The notes under the pieces were generated by a model. That model did no database searches. It had not been told where the DNA came from and was given only the letters and a program-made list of their open reading frames with translations. The position numbers and the translations under genes are program-made. Of a stretch of DNA of 46,109 nt, positions 24,123-30,994 are shown one piece after another. Positions within the stretch are counted from its first letter, which is position 1. Every line of letters begins with the position of its first letter. The DNA is taken from NCBI RefSeq assembly GCF_004348725.1, contig NZ_SMKR01000038.1, positions 1-46,109 on the forward strand, read 5' to 3'. This DNA is from Kribbella turkmenica. Its GTDB lineage: Bacteria; Actinomycetota; Actinomycetes; Propionibacteriales; Kribbellaceae.

Positions 24123-24216
24123 AGATCTTCGGGGTCCTGCTGACACCGAAGATCTTGCTGCGGCCAATGCATCAAGTCCAACGACTCAAGTCGATACTTG
24201 AATCAATTCCATTGAT
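24123..24216. promoter_or_regulatory. Palindrome-rich region between LysR gene and SDR genes
   Basis: Three inverted repeats are packed here. AGATCTTCGG (24123-24132) pairs with CCGAAGATCT (24146-24155) around 13 bp. TCAAGT (24186-24191) pairs with ACTTGA (24196-24201). ATCAAT (24202-24207) pairs with ATTGAT (24211-24216). An extra TCAAGT lies at 24172-24177. The TCAAGT dyad resembles a LysR-type recognition site, and the distal pair may form an mRNA hairpin in the SDR leader or a LysR terminator. Confidence 0.45.
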
Positions 24217-25135
24217 CCAAGGACCGGCCGCGTTCGGTTCCCGGCGGGTGCTGGAGATGCGTGCTGACCAGGCCGAGCAGGGCCCGGAGAGCGGCCGACG
24301 GTTTCCGCTTCCGCAGGGTGGCGAGGTAGAGCGACCAACGGAACTCGTCGTCGGAGATCCGGACGACGCGGATCGAGTCGATCCCGCTGACGGCGTACTC
24401 GGGGAGGATTCCGAGCCCGACGCCGTGGGCGACGAACTGCACCCCGCCCTCGATGCCGAGCGCCTCGACCACCACCTGTCGTTCGAGCCCGGCCGCCTCG
24501 AACCTCTGGTCGATCAGGGTCCGGGTGCCGGAGCCCGGCGGGAAGTCGACGAACGCCTCGTCGGCGAGGTCGGCCAGGGTGACCGACCGCCGCCGGGCCA
24601 GCCGGTGCCCGACCGGTACCGCCAGCACCTGCGGGACGCGGAGCAGCTCCCAGGTGGTCAGGTCGCGCGGCGCGCTGCCGGCCGCGATCCCGAGGAACCC
24701 GCAGTCGACGTCGCCGTTGCGCAGCCCGGCGATCACTCCGGCCGAGCCCTCGGCCTCGGCCCGCAGCTGCAGCTCGACGTTCGGGTACCGCCGGCGGAAC
24801 TCACCGGCCGCCGCGGGCAGGTTCACCAGCCCGAGTCCGGGCAGCAACCCGACCCGGACGGAGCCACGCATCCCGGCGCCGAACTCGTCGACCACGTCCC
24901 GGGCACCCTGGACGGCATCCATGACGGCGAGCGCCTCCGGGAGCAGCGCCGCGCCGGCCTCGGTCAGGACGACCCGTTGCGCGCTGCGTTCGAACAGGGT
25001 GACCTTCAGGTCTCGCTCCAGTACGGCGATCGCGGCGCTGACCGCACTCTGGACGACGTGCAGCCGCCGGGCGGCCAGGGTGAAGCTGCGCTCATGCGCC
25101 ACCGCCACGAAGTACTCCAGCTGCCGCAACTCCAC
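24203..25135 (-). CDS. LysR-family transcriptional regulator
   Basis: A 310-residue regulator with a canonical N-terminal helix-turn-helix (MELRQLEYFVAVAHERSFTL, ARRLHVVQSAVSAAIAVLE) and a two-lobe effector domain beginning near residue 90 (GSVRVGLLPGLG). The start is GTG 25135. Unusually it lies upstream of, and on the same strand as, its presumed target genes (two SDRs, amidohydrolase) instead of divergent from them. Palindromes between it and the first SDR are candidate binding sites. The 3' end carries the ATCAAT/ATTGAT dyad within coding sequence. Confidence 0.94.
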   Translation of the reverse strand: MELRQLEYFVAVAHERSFTLAARRLHVVQSAVSAAIAVLERDLKVTLFERSAQRVVLTEAGAALLPEALAVMDAVQGARDVVDEFGAGMRGSVRVGLLPGLGLVNLPAAAGEFRRRYPNVELQLRAEAEGSAGVIAGLRNGDVDCGFLGIAAGSAPRDLTTWELLRVPQVLAVPVGHRLARRRSVTLADLADEAFVDFPPGSGTRTLIDQRFEAAGLERQVVVEALGIEGGVQFVAHGVGLGILPEYAVSGIDSIRVVRISDDEFRWSLYLATLRKRKPSAALRALLGLVSTHLQHPPGTERGRSLDQWN

Positions 25136-25200
25136 GGGTGCAGTGTGTCAAACCTGCGGGCCGGGTCCGACCTGTCGGTGAGGACACTCCCAGAAACAGG

Positions 25201-25341
25201 ATGAACACCGTGACGAATCTCCAGGACCGGGTGCAGCGGCGGCTCGACGAGCTTGCCGAGACCGAGCTCGGCCTGCAGGTGGCCGTCTACCACGCGTGGG
25301 CGGTCGAGATCGGCAATCTGGTTGCGAAAACTCTTTGCTGA
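25201..25341 (+). pseudogene. Probable remnant of a serine hydrolase (beta-lactamase family) N-terminus
   Basis: A 46-codon reading frame begins at ATG 25201. Its middle, LQDRVQRRLDELAETELGLQVAVYH, resembles by eye the first 30 residues of beta-lactamase-family serine hydrolases, which read LQxRVQxxLDELxE...GLQVAVY. After VYH the match ends and a stop follows 20 codons later in more AT-rich sequence. No SxxK motif or any later part of such an enzyme follows. I read it as a truncated remnant; a real short peptide cannot be excluded. Confidence 0.42.
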
Positions 25342-25361
25342 AAAGCCTTGCGGACAAGGGG

Positions 25362-25538
25362 TTACGAGCTGCGGACGGCCTGCGCGTCGACCCAGACCAG
25401 GTGGCCGTGGTGGCTGACGAGCACCTCGTCAGCACCGGCCGCGCCGGTCCGGCGGCCGACTTCCTGACCCGCGATCCAGCGGCCGCCGATGCGGACCTGG
25501 ACGGCGACGGGCCGGGCCGGAGAGGTGGCTACGGGCAT
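25362..25538 (-). CDS. Hypothetical 58-residue protein
   Basis: A short frame from ATG 25538, with AGGTG just upstream, to TAA 25362. The translation has a strand-rich pattern (VAVQVRIGGRWIAGQEVGRR, then DEVLVSHHGHLVWVDAQAVR) that resembles small single-domain beta-barrel proteins of actinomycetes described only as hypothetical. It fills part of an otherwise gene-poor interval between the remnant at 25201 and the small acidic gene at 25769. The remaining sequence 25539-25768 shows nothing else that I can support. Confidence 0.4.
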   Translation of the reverse strand: MPVATSPARPVAVQVRIGGRWIAGQEVGRRTGAAGADEVLVSHHGHLVWVDAQAVRSS

Positions 25539-25768
25539 GGCACCTGACTTCTGGACAGGGGCGGTCACGCGATGGCGGCGTACCGCGCCGGGATGGTGCT
25601 GGAGTTCGGTCATCGTCGCCCTCGCAGGGACACGGCGGCCAACATCAGGGGGCTGGCTGCTCAACCACAAGCCACCCTACAGCCGCCGGATGACCCGGCG
25701 TTAGCGATAACCGGAATTCACATCCAACCCCCTGGGTACCGGAAGGATCTCACCAAGGAGGTTCAGCC

Positions 25769-25990
25769 ATGAGCACGAACCCGATTCCACCGATGCCGGT
25801 CGGTCCAGGCGACTCCCGGAACCCGGACAACCCGGACCCGGACATGCCGGACCTGGTCGACCCGGCCACCGACGAGGAGCCGGCCGCCGGCACCCGGCCG
25901 GACGACGACTCCCCGCTCGAACAGCCGGCCCCCAACCCGGACGCACCGGACGAGGATCCGGACGACCAGCTCCCGCGGTTCGACCGCTAG
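25769..25990 (+). CDS. Small acidic proline-rich protein, probably disordered
   Basis: A 73-residue protein with a strong ribosome site (AAGGAGG, 7-8 nt before ATG 25769). More than half the residues are Pro, Asp, Glu or Asn; the pattern NPDNPDPDMPD recurs. There is no hydrophobic core, membrane segment or cysteine. Such proteins are usually intrinsically disordered. The function is unknown. Its stop overlaps that of the convergent VOC gene in a CTAG. Confidence 0.65.
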   Translation: MSTNPIPPMPVGPGDSRNPDNPDPDMPDLVDPATDEEPAAGTRPDDDSPLEQPAPNPDAPDEDPDDQLPRFDR

Positions 25991-26358
25991 TCGCGCGCAG
26001 GCAGCTGCTGCAAGGCCCAGGTGTTCCCGTCGGGGTCGCTGAAGAAGGCGAAGGTCCCCCACGGGAACTCCTGCAGGTCCGACACCTCCACCCCACGGCC
26101 CGCGAGCTCCTCGCGGGCCGCCGCCACGTCCGCCACGACGATCTGCAGCCCACGGACCGACCCCGGCTCGGCCTGCGGCATCCCGCTGCCGATGGCGATC
26201 GAGCACGCCGACCCCGACGGCGTGAGCTGAACGAACCTCAGTTCCTCGGTGACCCGGTGGTCGTGATCGGCGTGGAAGCCGATCTTCTCGGTGTAGAACG
26301 TCTTCGCCCGGTCCACGTCCGACACAGGCACCGACACCAGCTCGAGCTTCCAGTCCAT
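25987..26358 (-). CDS. VOC-family protein (glyoxalase/bleomycin-resistance fold)
   Basis: A 123-residue beta-alpha-beta-beta-beta protein. It starts MDWKLELVSVPVSDVDRAKTF and ends WGTFAFFSDPDGNTWALQQLP, both standard for the VOC superfamily. Metal ligands are not fully conserved, so it may be a glyoxalase-like, dioxygenase-like or binding protein. A leaderless-type -10 box precedes ATG 26358. It is convergent with the small acidic gene, sharing CTAG. Confidence 0.92.
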   Translation of the reverse strand: MDWKLELVSVPVSDVDRAKTFYTEKIGFHADHDHRVTEELRFVQLTPSGSACSIAIGSGMPQAEPGSVRGLQIVVADVAAAREELAGRGVEVSDLQEFPWGTFAFFSDPDGNTWALQQLPARD

Positions 26359-26364
26359 GGGCAG

Positions 26365-26370
26365 AACCTA
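26365..26370 (-). promoter_or_regulatory. -10 box TAGGTT, probable leaderless transcript
   Basis: On the minus strand TAGGTT ends 6 nt before ATG 26358 of the VOC gene. No good -35 box is seen. Confidence 0.42.
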
Positions 26371-26531
26371 TGCCGGGTCACAGGTCAGTGAGCGCCGTGT
26401 TGCGGTCGATGGTCGGTCCAGGTACAAATGCATAACTCCGCGAATCGTGGGGTAGGAATGTCAGCAGACAGCTCTGACCGCGGTCCAGACATGTGCCGCG
26501 CCGTGACTCAACGTCGCGAGGTCAGCAAAAA

Positions 26532-27356
26532 ATGGTCACCGTACTTACCCGCAGTACCGTCGACGAGCAGCGCAGCACCGATCCGAAGCAGCGCCGAGAC
26601 ACGACGACCCGCACCCTTCTCAGCCGGCGGGCCGCCAGCACCGACGAGAATCTCCGGCAGTCTCTTCTGGACGAGGCGATCGAGCTCAATCTGAGCATCG
26701 CTCACAGCATTGCCACCCGCTTCCGCGGCCGGGGCGTCGAGCCCGAGGACCTGGACCAGGTCGCCTACCTGGGCCTGGTCAAGGCCGCCCGGAACTACGA
26801 TCCGGACACCGACACCCCCTTCCTGGCGTATGCCGTACCGACGATCCGGGGTGAGGTGAAACGGTACTTCCGCGACTGCTCGTGGACCGTCCGGATCCCC
26901 CGCCGCCTGCAGGAACTCCAGGGCTCGATCGCGTCGGTCCGTCCGCAGTTGACGCAGGACCTGCACCGCGAGCCGACCGTGCAGGAGATCGCCGACGAGA
27001 TCGGGGCCGACGTCAACGAGGTCGAGGCCGCGATGGCCGCCGACGGCTGCTTCTCGGTGCTGTCGCTGGACCGCCCGGTCGACGACGACTCGTCCGCCAA
27101 CCTGGCCGACACGATCGCCGACACCGAGGACACCGCGTTCGAGCGCACCGAGGCGGTCGCCGTCCTCGAGCCGGTGCTCAGCCAGCTGGCACCGCGCGAG
27201 CGCCGGATCCTGGAGCTGCGCTTCATCGAGGGACACACCCAGGCCGACATCGGCGCCGAGATCGGCGTCAGCCAGATGCAGGTCTCCCGGTTGCTCCGCG
27301 GCATCCTCGACCGGTTGCGGGAACGCCTCGAGTCACCCACGGCAGCTGCCGCTTGA
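26532..27356 (+). CDS. RNA polymerase sigma factor, SigB/SigF/SigG type
   Basis: A 274-residue group 3 sigma-70 factor. Region 2 is seen as ELNLSIAHSIATRFRGRG and VEPEDLDQVAYLGLVKAARN; region 3 as RRLQELQGSIASVRPQ and PTVQEIADEIG; region 4 as LAPRERRILELRFIEG, then TQADIGAEIGVSQMQVSRLL. This is the general-stress or developmental class in actinomycetes. No RsbW-type anti-sigma gene is adjacent. ATG 26532 has a weak CGAGGT upstream. The stop overlaps the start of the phosphoesterase gene (TTGA), so the two are translationally coupled. Confidence 0.94.
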   Translation: MVTVLTRSTVDEQRSTDPKQRRDTTTRTLLSRRAASTDENLRQSLLDEAIELNLSIAHSIATRFRGRGVEPEDLDQVAYLGLVKAARNYDPDTDTPFLAYAVPTIRGEVKRYFRDCSWTVRIPRRLQELQGSIASVRPQLTQDLHREPTVQEIADEIGADVNEVEAAMAADGCFSVLSLDRPVDDDSSANLADTIADTEDTAFERTEAVAVLEPVLSQLAPRERRILELRFIEGHTQADIGAEIGVSQMQVSRLLRGILDRLRERLESPTAAAA

Positions 27357-27850
27357 CGTCCGATCCGATCTTCGTGGTGCAGCTGCACGATGCCCGGCGG
27401 CTGCACTACGACGTTCGGTTGGAGGTCGACGGCGTGCTCAAGTCCTGGGCGGTCCCGCGTGGGCCGTCGCTGGACCCGACGGTGAAGCGGCTCGCCGTCT
27501 TCACGACCGATCACGACCTGGAGTACGCCTCCTACGAAGGCGTGATCGCGGACGGCCAGTACGGCAGCGGTGCGGTCATCGTCTGGGACGCCGGCATCTG
27601 GACGAACCTGACCCGCGACGATCGCCGCCGGCCAGTGGACCCGGCGGTGGCGATCGAGCGCGGGCACCTGAAGTTCCATCTGCACGGCGTGAAACTGAAC
27701 GGCGCGTGGGCGTTCACCAGGACCGGTGAGGACTGGTTGCTGGTGAAGGTCCGCGACGCCGCCGCGGATCCGGCCCTCGACCTCACCGTCGCCGAGCCGA
27801 AGTCGGTGCTCAGCGGCCTGACGATCGAGGACATGGCTACCAGGCGTTGA
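27353..27850 (+). CDS. Stand-alone LigD-type 3'-phosphoesterase (DNA end repair)
   Basis: A 165-residue protein equal to the PE domain of the repair ligase LigD. Active-site residues are in place: H12, H18, D20 and R22 in VVQLHDARRLHYDVRLE and H54 and Y58 in DHDLEYASYEG; the H12-H54 spacing (42) equals that of the Pseudomonas LigD PE domain as I recall it. The domain trims 3'-phosphates and ribonucleotides from DNA ends. The TTG start at 27353 overlaps the sigma stop; a GTG at 27373 region would remove H12's context, so TTG fits better. No ligase or polymerase domain is attached. The 3' end overlaps the convergent nitroreductase by 14 bp. Confidence 0.85.
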   Translation: MTSDPIFVVQLHDARRLHYDVRLEVDGVLKSWAVPRGPSLDPTVKRLAVFTTDHDLEYASYEGVIADGQYGSGAVIVWDAGIWTNLTRDDRRRPVDPAVAIERGHLKFHLHGVKLNGAWAFTRTGEDWLLVKVRDAAADPALDLTVAEPKSVLSGLTIEDMATRR

Positions 27851-28481
27851 GGTGCACGACCTCGTCGAGCGGCTGCCGCGGTGCGGGCTTGAAGTCCGTG
27901 CCGATCGAGTACGCCGTCGGGATCAGCACGGACTGCCGGATCTCCTCCGGCAACCCGAGCACGTCGGCGACTTCCCGCTCGTGGTTCAGGTGCAGCGTGG
28001 TCCACGCCGTTCCCAGTCCGCGGGCGCGCGCGGCCAGCATGTAGCTCCATGCCGACGGCAGGATCGAGCCCCAGAGGCCGGCCTGGTTGCCGGCCGGCAG
28101 TGACTTCGCCTCGAGACACGGGATGACCAGCACGGGCACCTGCCCCATCCGCTCACCCAGGTAGGCGACGCTGTTCCCGATCCGCCGCTGCACCGGTCCG
28201 CGCACCGGGTCGTCCGCGAACAACTTCCCGGCCGCGCCGGCACCTCGGAGGTATCGCTCCACCGCAAGCCGGTAGTACTCGCCGATCGCGGCCCGCTTCC
28301 CGGCGTCCGTCACCACCATCCAGTGCCACGTCTGCCGATTGCTCCCCGACGGACCCTGCAACGCGATCGCGATGCACTCCCGCACCAACTCGATCGGAAC
28401 CTCCCGCTGCAGGTCGAGCCGCTTGCGGACCGTGCGGGTCGTGGTGAGCAGTTCGTCGGGCGAGAGGTCGAGTATGGTCAC
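27837..28481 (-). CDS. Nitroreductase-family protein
   Basis: A 214-residue flavoprotein-type fold. It has the N-terminal FMN-contact pattern RTVRKRLDLQREVP and IALQGPSGSNRQTWHWMVV, and the C-terminal ARARGLGTAWTTLHL. Members reduce nitroaromatics, quinones or other substrates with NAD(P)H. The start GTG 28481 has a -10-like GATAGT 6 nt before it. It overlaps the 3' end of the phosphoesterase gene on the other strand. Confidence 0.92.
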   Translation of the reverse strand: MTILDLSPDELLTTTRTVRKRLDLQREVPIELVRECIAIALQGPSGSNRQTWHWMVVTDAGKRAAIGEYYRLAVERYLRGAGAAGKLFADDPVRGPVQRRIGNSVAYLGERMGQVPVLVIPCLEAKSLPAGNQAGLWGSILPSAWSYMLAARARGLGTAWTTLHLNHEREVADVLGLPEEIRQSVLIPTAYSIGTDFKPAPRQPLDEVVHLNAW

Positions 28482-28487
28482 CGCTCC

Positions 28488-28493
28488 ACTATC
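28488..28493 (-). promoter_or_regulatory. -10 box GATAGT, probable leaderless transcript
   Basis: On the minus strand GATAGT ends 6 nt before GTG 28481 of the nitroreductase gene. The intervening GGAGCG is too close to the start to be a ribosome site. Confidence 0.38.
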
Positions 28494-28530
28494 TCAGCAG
28501 GTGCACAGGCTGCTTCCCGACCGCAAGAGC

Positions 28531-29148
28531 TCACTGGAACGGCGACGGATCCCCGGCGCCGACGCGGACGACCTCGGCGACGTCGTCGGAGAAGTCGATC
28601 ACGGTCGTCGGCTCGGTGCCGGTCTCGCCCTCGATCACGGCGTCGACCTGGTTGTCGAGCTCCTCCTTGATCTCCCACGCCTGCGTCATCGGCACCTCGT
28701 GCTCGGGCAGCAGGAGGGTGCTGGACACCAACGGCTCACCGAGTTCCGCCACCAGGGCCTGCGCCACCACGTGGTCGGGGATGCGGACACCGACGGTCTT
28801 CTTCTTCGGGTGCAGCAGGCGGCGCGGGACCTCCTTCGTCGCCGGCAGGATGAACGTGTAGCTCCCCGGCGTGGCCGCCTTGATCGAGCGGAACACCGTG
28901 TTGCTGATGTGCACGAACTGGCCCAGCTGGGCGAAGTCCTGGCAGACCAGCGTGAAGTGGTGCCGGTCGTCCAGCTGCCGGATGGCGCGGATCCGCTCGA
29001 TTCCCTCCCGATTGCCCAGCTGACAGCCGAGCGCGAAGCCGGAATCGGTCGGATACGCGATCAGCCCGCCCTCGCGCAACAGGTCCACCACCTGGCCGAC
29101 GGCCCGCCGCTGCGGATTCTCCGGATGTACGTCGAAATACCTCGCCAT
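28531..29148 (-). CDS. Sua5/YciO/YrdC-domain protein, YciO type
   Basis: A 205-residue protein with the YrdC fold: GQVVDLLREGGLIAYPTDSGFALGC at the start, IRQLDDRHHFTLVCQD in place of the KxR..pL pattern, then TPGSYTFILPATKEVPRRL and TVGVRIPDH. YrdC/Sua5 enzymes make threonylcarbamoyl-AMP for tRNA t6A. The paralogue YciO lacks the full KxR..SxN set and has an unclear, weaker activity. Length and motif choice fit YciO. A leaderless-type -10 box precedes ATG 29148. Confidence 0.88.
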   Translation of the reverse strand: MARYFDVHPENPQRRAVGQVVDLLREGGLIAYPTDSGFALGCQLGNREGIERIRAIRQLDDRHHFTLVCQDFAQLGQFVHISNTVFRSIKAATPGSYTFILPATKEVPRRLLHPKKKTVGVRIPDHVVAQALVAELGEPLVSSTLLLPEHEVPMTQAWEIKEELDNQVDAVIEGETGTEPTTVIDFSDDVAEVVRVGAGDPSPFQ

Positions 29149-29156
29149 GGAGGCCG

Positions 29157-29162
29157 AGCCTA
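29157..29162 (-). promoter_or_regulatory. -10 box TAGGCT, probable leaderless transcript
   Basis: On the minus strand TAGGCT ends 8 nt before ATG 29148 of the YciO-type gene. Confidence 0.35.
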
Positions 29163-29245
29163 GGGCACCTCGCCCAATCCCTGCAGTCGCGAGCAGGTAC
29201 TCGGTGGCGTGCAGCACGCGGGGAACTGGAACACGCCCCAGTGGG

Positions 29246-29950
29246 TCAGCGTGCGAGGCCGACCGCGGTGGCGGTCACCACCAGGTTGTCCTCGTAGCCG
29301 CCGCGGGCCGCGTCGTACGGGCCGGTGCAGGTGATCAGCACGAGCCGGTGGGCGACCGTCTGGTCGAACGCGCCGCTGCGGGTGGCGAGGGCGTACTTCG
29401 GTACCGACACGATCGAGCTGACCCGGTACGCCTGGGTGTGCCCGGAGCCGTGAAGTACGACGAGCTCGCCGGACTTGATCCGGAGCAGCCGGGCGAAGTA
29501 CCCGATGCCGTCGGTCTTGGTGTCGACATGGCCGACCAGCACCACCGACCCGAACGGGTCGCCGGCCTGGGCACCGCCGTCCCACCACCCGACGCGATCG
29601 CCTTGCTCGGGCACCTCGAGCTCGCCGCCGACCGTGCTCGCGGGAACCACTGGAGCCTTCGCGCCACCGGGCAGCACGACCTGGGTCGGCACGAACCAGA
29701 TCCGCTGGCTCGGCGCCGGCGTACCGATCCGGGCGGGCGGCGCGGCGGCCCGGCCGTCCTCGGCCGTGGACGGCCCGGCTGTGGGCGTGATCTCGGGAGC
29801 GAATCCGGGGACGCCACGGGTGGCCGGGACGGACGACGGCGTTGGGGTACCGCCGTCCGCCCCGGGGTCCAGCCCGGAATCTGCTGCCTGCGCAGCGCAC
29901 CCCTCCAGGCCCGCGCAGCACAGCACCAGTGCGAGCAGGAGCTTCCTCAG
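29246..29950 (-). CDS. Class F sortase with possible CTG start
   Basis: A 226-residue frame from GTG 29926, or 234 residues if translation begins at CTG 29950. The sortase domain covers the C-terminal two-thirds: VPTQVVLPGG, then VVLVGHVDTKTDGIGYFARL with the catalytic His, and LVLITCTGPYD with the catalytic Cys. The GTG start leaves almost no signal peptide. CTG at 29950 overlaps the upstream stop (CTGA), has GGAAGG about 10 nt before it and gives LRKLLLALVLCCAG, a normal export signal. Class F sortases are found widely in actinobacteria and usually sit beside DUF4397 proteins, as here. A Pro/Thr-rich linker joins signal and domain. Confidence 0.85.
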   Translation of the reverse strand: MRKLLLALVLCCAGLEGCAAQAADSGLDPGADGGTPTPSSVPATRGVPGFAPEITPTAGPSTAEDGRAAAPPARIGTPAPSQRIWFVPTQVVLPGGAKAPVVPASTVGGELEVPEQGDRVGWWDGGAQAGDPFGSVVLVGHVDTKTDGIGYFARLLRIKSGELVVLHGSGHTQAYRVSSIVSVPKYALATRSGAFDQTVAHRLVLITCTGPYDAARGGYEDNLVVTATAVGLAR

Positions 29951-30861
29951 CGACGGGCCACCTTCCGGACCGCCACCGCCCGGATGGTCGCCACCGCGGC
30001 CAGCGTGCTCGCCAGCACGAACAGCACCCAGAGGCCGGAGGTGGAGCTCTGCGCCTGGTCCAGCTCCGCCGCCTGACCACCGGTCCCGGTCTCCACCAGC
30101 CCGGGTGTCCCCGAGCCCGTCGCCGGCAACTTGATCGTCCCGAGAGCGACATTCATTGTTCTCGCGTTCGGATTACCGACCGCGAAAACCCGGGTCAGGT
30201 ATCCGGCCCGGAGCGGCAGGTCCAAGGGACCGAGAACAACAGGTGAAGTGGCGCCGGCCGGCACGATGTCGACCTTGTAGGTGGCCGCCGGGACGACCGC
30301 CTCCAGCGATTCCCCGTTCGCCACGTTCGCGAACGCGACCTGGCCGTTCACCCGGATGTCGGCCGGGCCGACGGCCGCGTCGTGCGCGACCCGCAGGGCG
30401 GCCTTGTCCTTCGGGACCGAGGTCAGCTTGTTCACGTACGACGTCAGCACGGGTGCGCCCGTGGGCGACACCGGCAGGTGGATCACGGCGTCGACGCTGG
30501 ACCCCGATCCCAGCGTCAACTCCCGCTGGATCACCACTTTCCCGCCCTCCCGGGCCGTCACCATGCGCTTGCCCGCGGCAACCCGGAACGGCCCGGCGAT
30601 CTTCGTCGTCGCCAGCCCGCTGGTCACCGTACGGCCGTCGATGCTGACGTCGAGGGACCGCCCGGGCAGCCCCTGGACGATGTACAGATGCGCGCCCACG
30701 GCCGCCTCGGCCGCCTCGGCCGGCGCGACCAGCACCGCGGGTGCCGCCGCGACGGTCACCGCCAGCGTCAGTGGAATCACCCTTCGAATCACCGGACCAG
30801 GAATTCTCGAAATTCCTGCCAATACAGTTCGGAATGGCCCGGACACGCTGCGTCTCACCAT
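29947..30861 (-). CDS. DUF4397 cell-surface protein with C-terminal membrane anchor
   Basis: A 304-residue secreted protein. ATG 30861 has a G-rich ribosome site and is followed by a long signal peptide (RRVIPLTLAVTVAAAPAVLVAPAEA). Two DUF4397-type beta domains follow: AHLYIVQGLPGRSLDVSIDG and LRVAHDAAVGPADIRVNG. The C-terminus has LPATGSGTPG about 33 residues before a hydrophobic segment (GLWVLFVLASTLAAVATI) and a basic tail KVARR. LPATG resembles a sortase signal but is farther from the helix than usual. The next gene is the class F sortase, with overlapping stop and start. Confidence 0.85.
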   Translation of the reverse strand: MVRRSVSGPFRTVLAGISRIPGPVIRRVIPLTLAVTVAAAPAVLVAPAEAAEAAVGAHLYIVQGLPGRSLDVSIDGRTVTSGLATTKIAGPFRVAAGKRMVTAREGGKVVIQRELTLGSGSSVDAVIHLPVSPTGAPVLTSYVNKLTSVPKDKAALRVAHDAAVGPADIRVNGQVAFANVANGESLEAVVPAATYKVDIVPAGATSPVVLGPLDLPLRAGYLTRVFAVGNPNARTMNVALGTIKLPATGSGTPGLVETGTGGQAAELDQAQSSTSGLWVLFVLASTLAAVATIRAVAVRKVARR

Positions 30862-30994
30862 TTCGTGCCCCCCTCGAAGTCCCCCTGAAATTCCGGCAAG
30901 AATTGCCGGACCCCACCAATTGCGGCGTATCGTATGCGCAAGTCCGATCCGACCGCCAGAGGAAGTGGTCGAATCCGTTGGGGGGCGAAGACAC

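Noticed and set aside
25138..25341. A longer 67-residue version of the serine hydrolase remnant
   Set aside because: The extra 21 residues are basic and unlike the family; they lie in the LysR promoter region.
25572..25772. A 66-residue frame before the small acidic gene
   Set aside because: No ribosome site, no recognisable pattern and it overlaps the strong AAGGAGG site of the gene at 25769.
30150..30200. LPATG of the DUF4397 protein as a standard sortase A signal
   Set aside because: The distance to the membrane helix (about 33 residues) is too long for the normal LPXTG layout, so it is given only as a possible signal.
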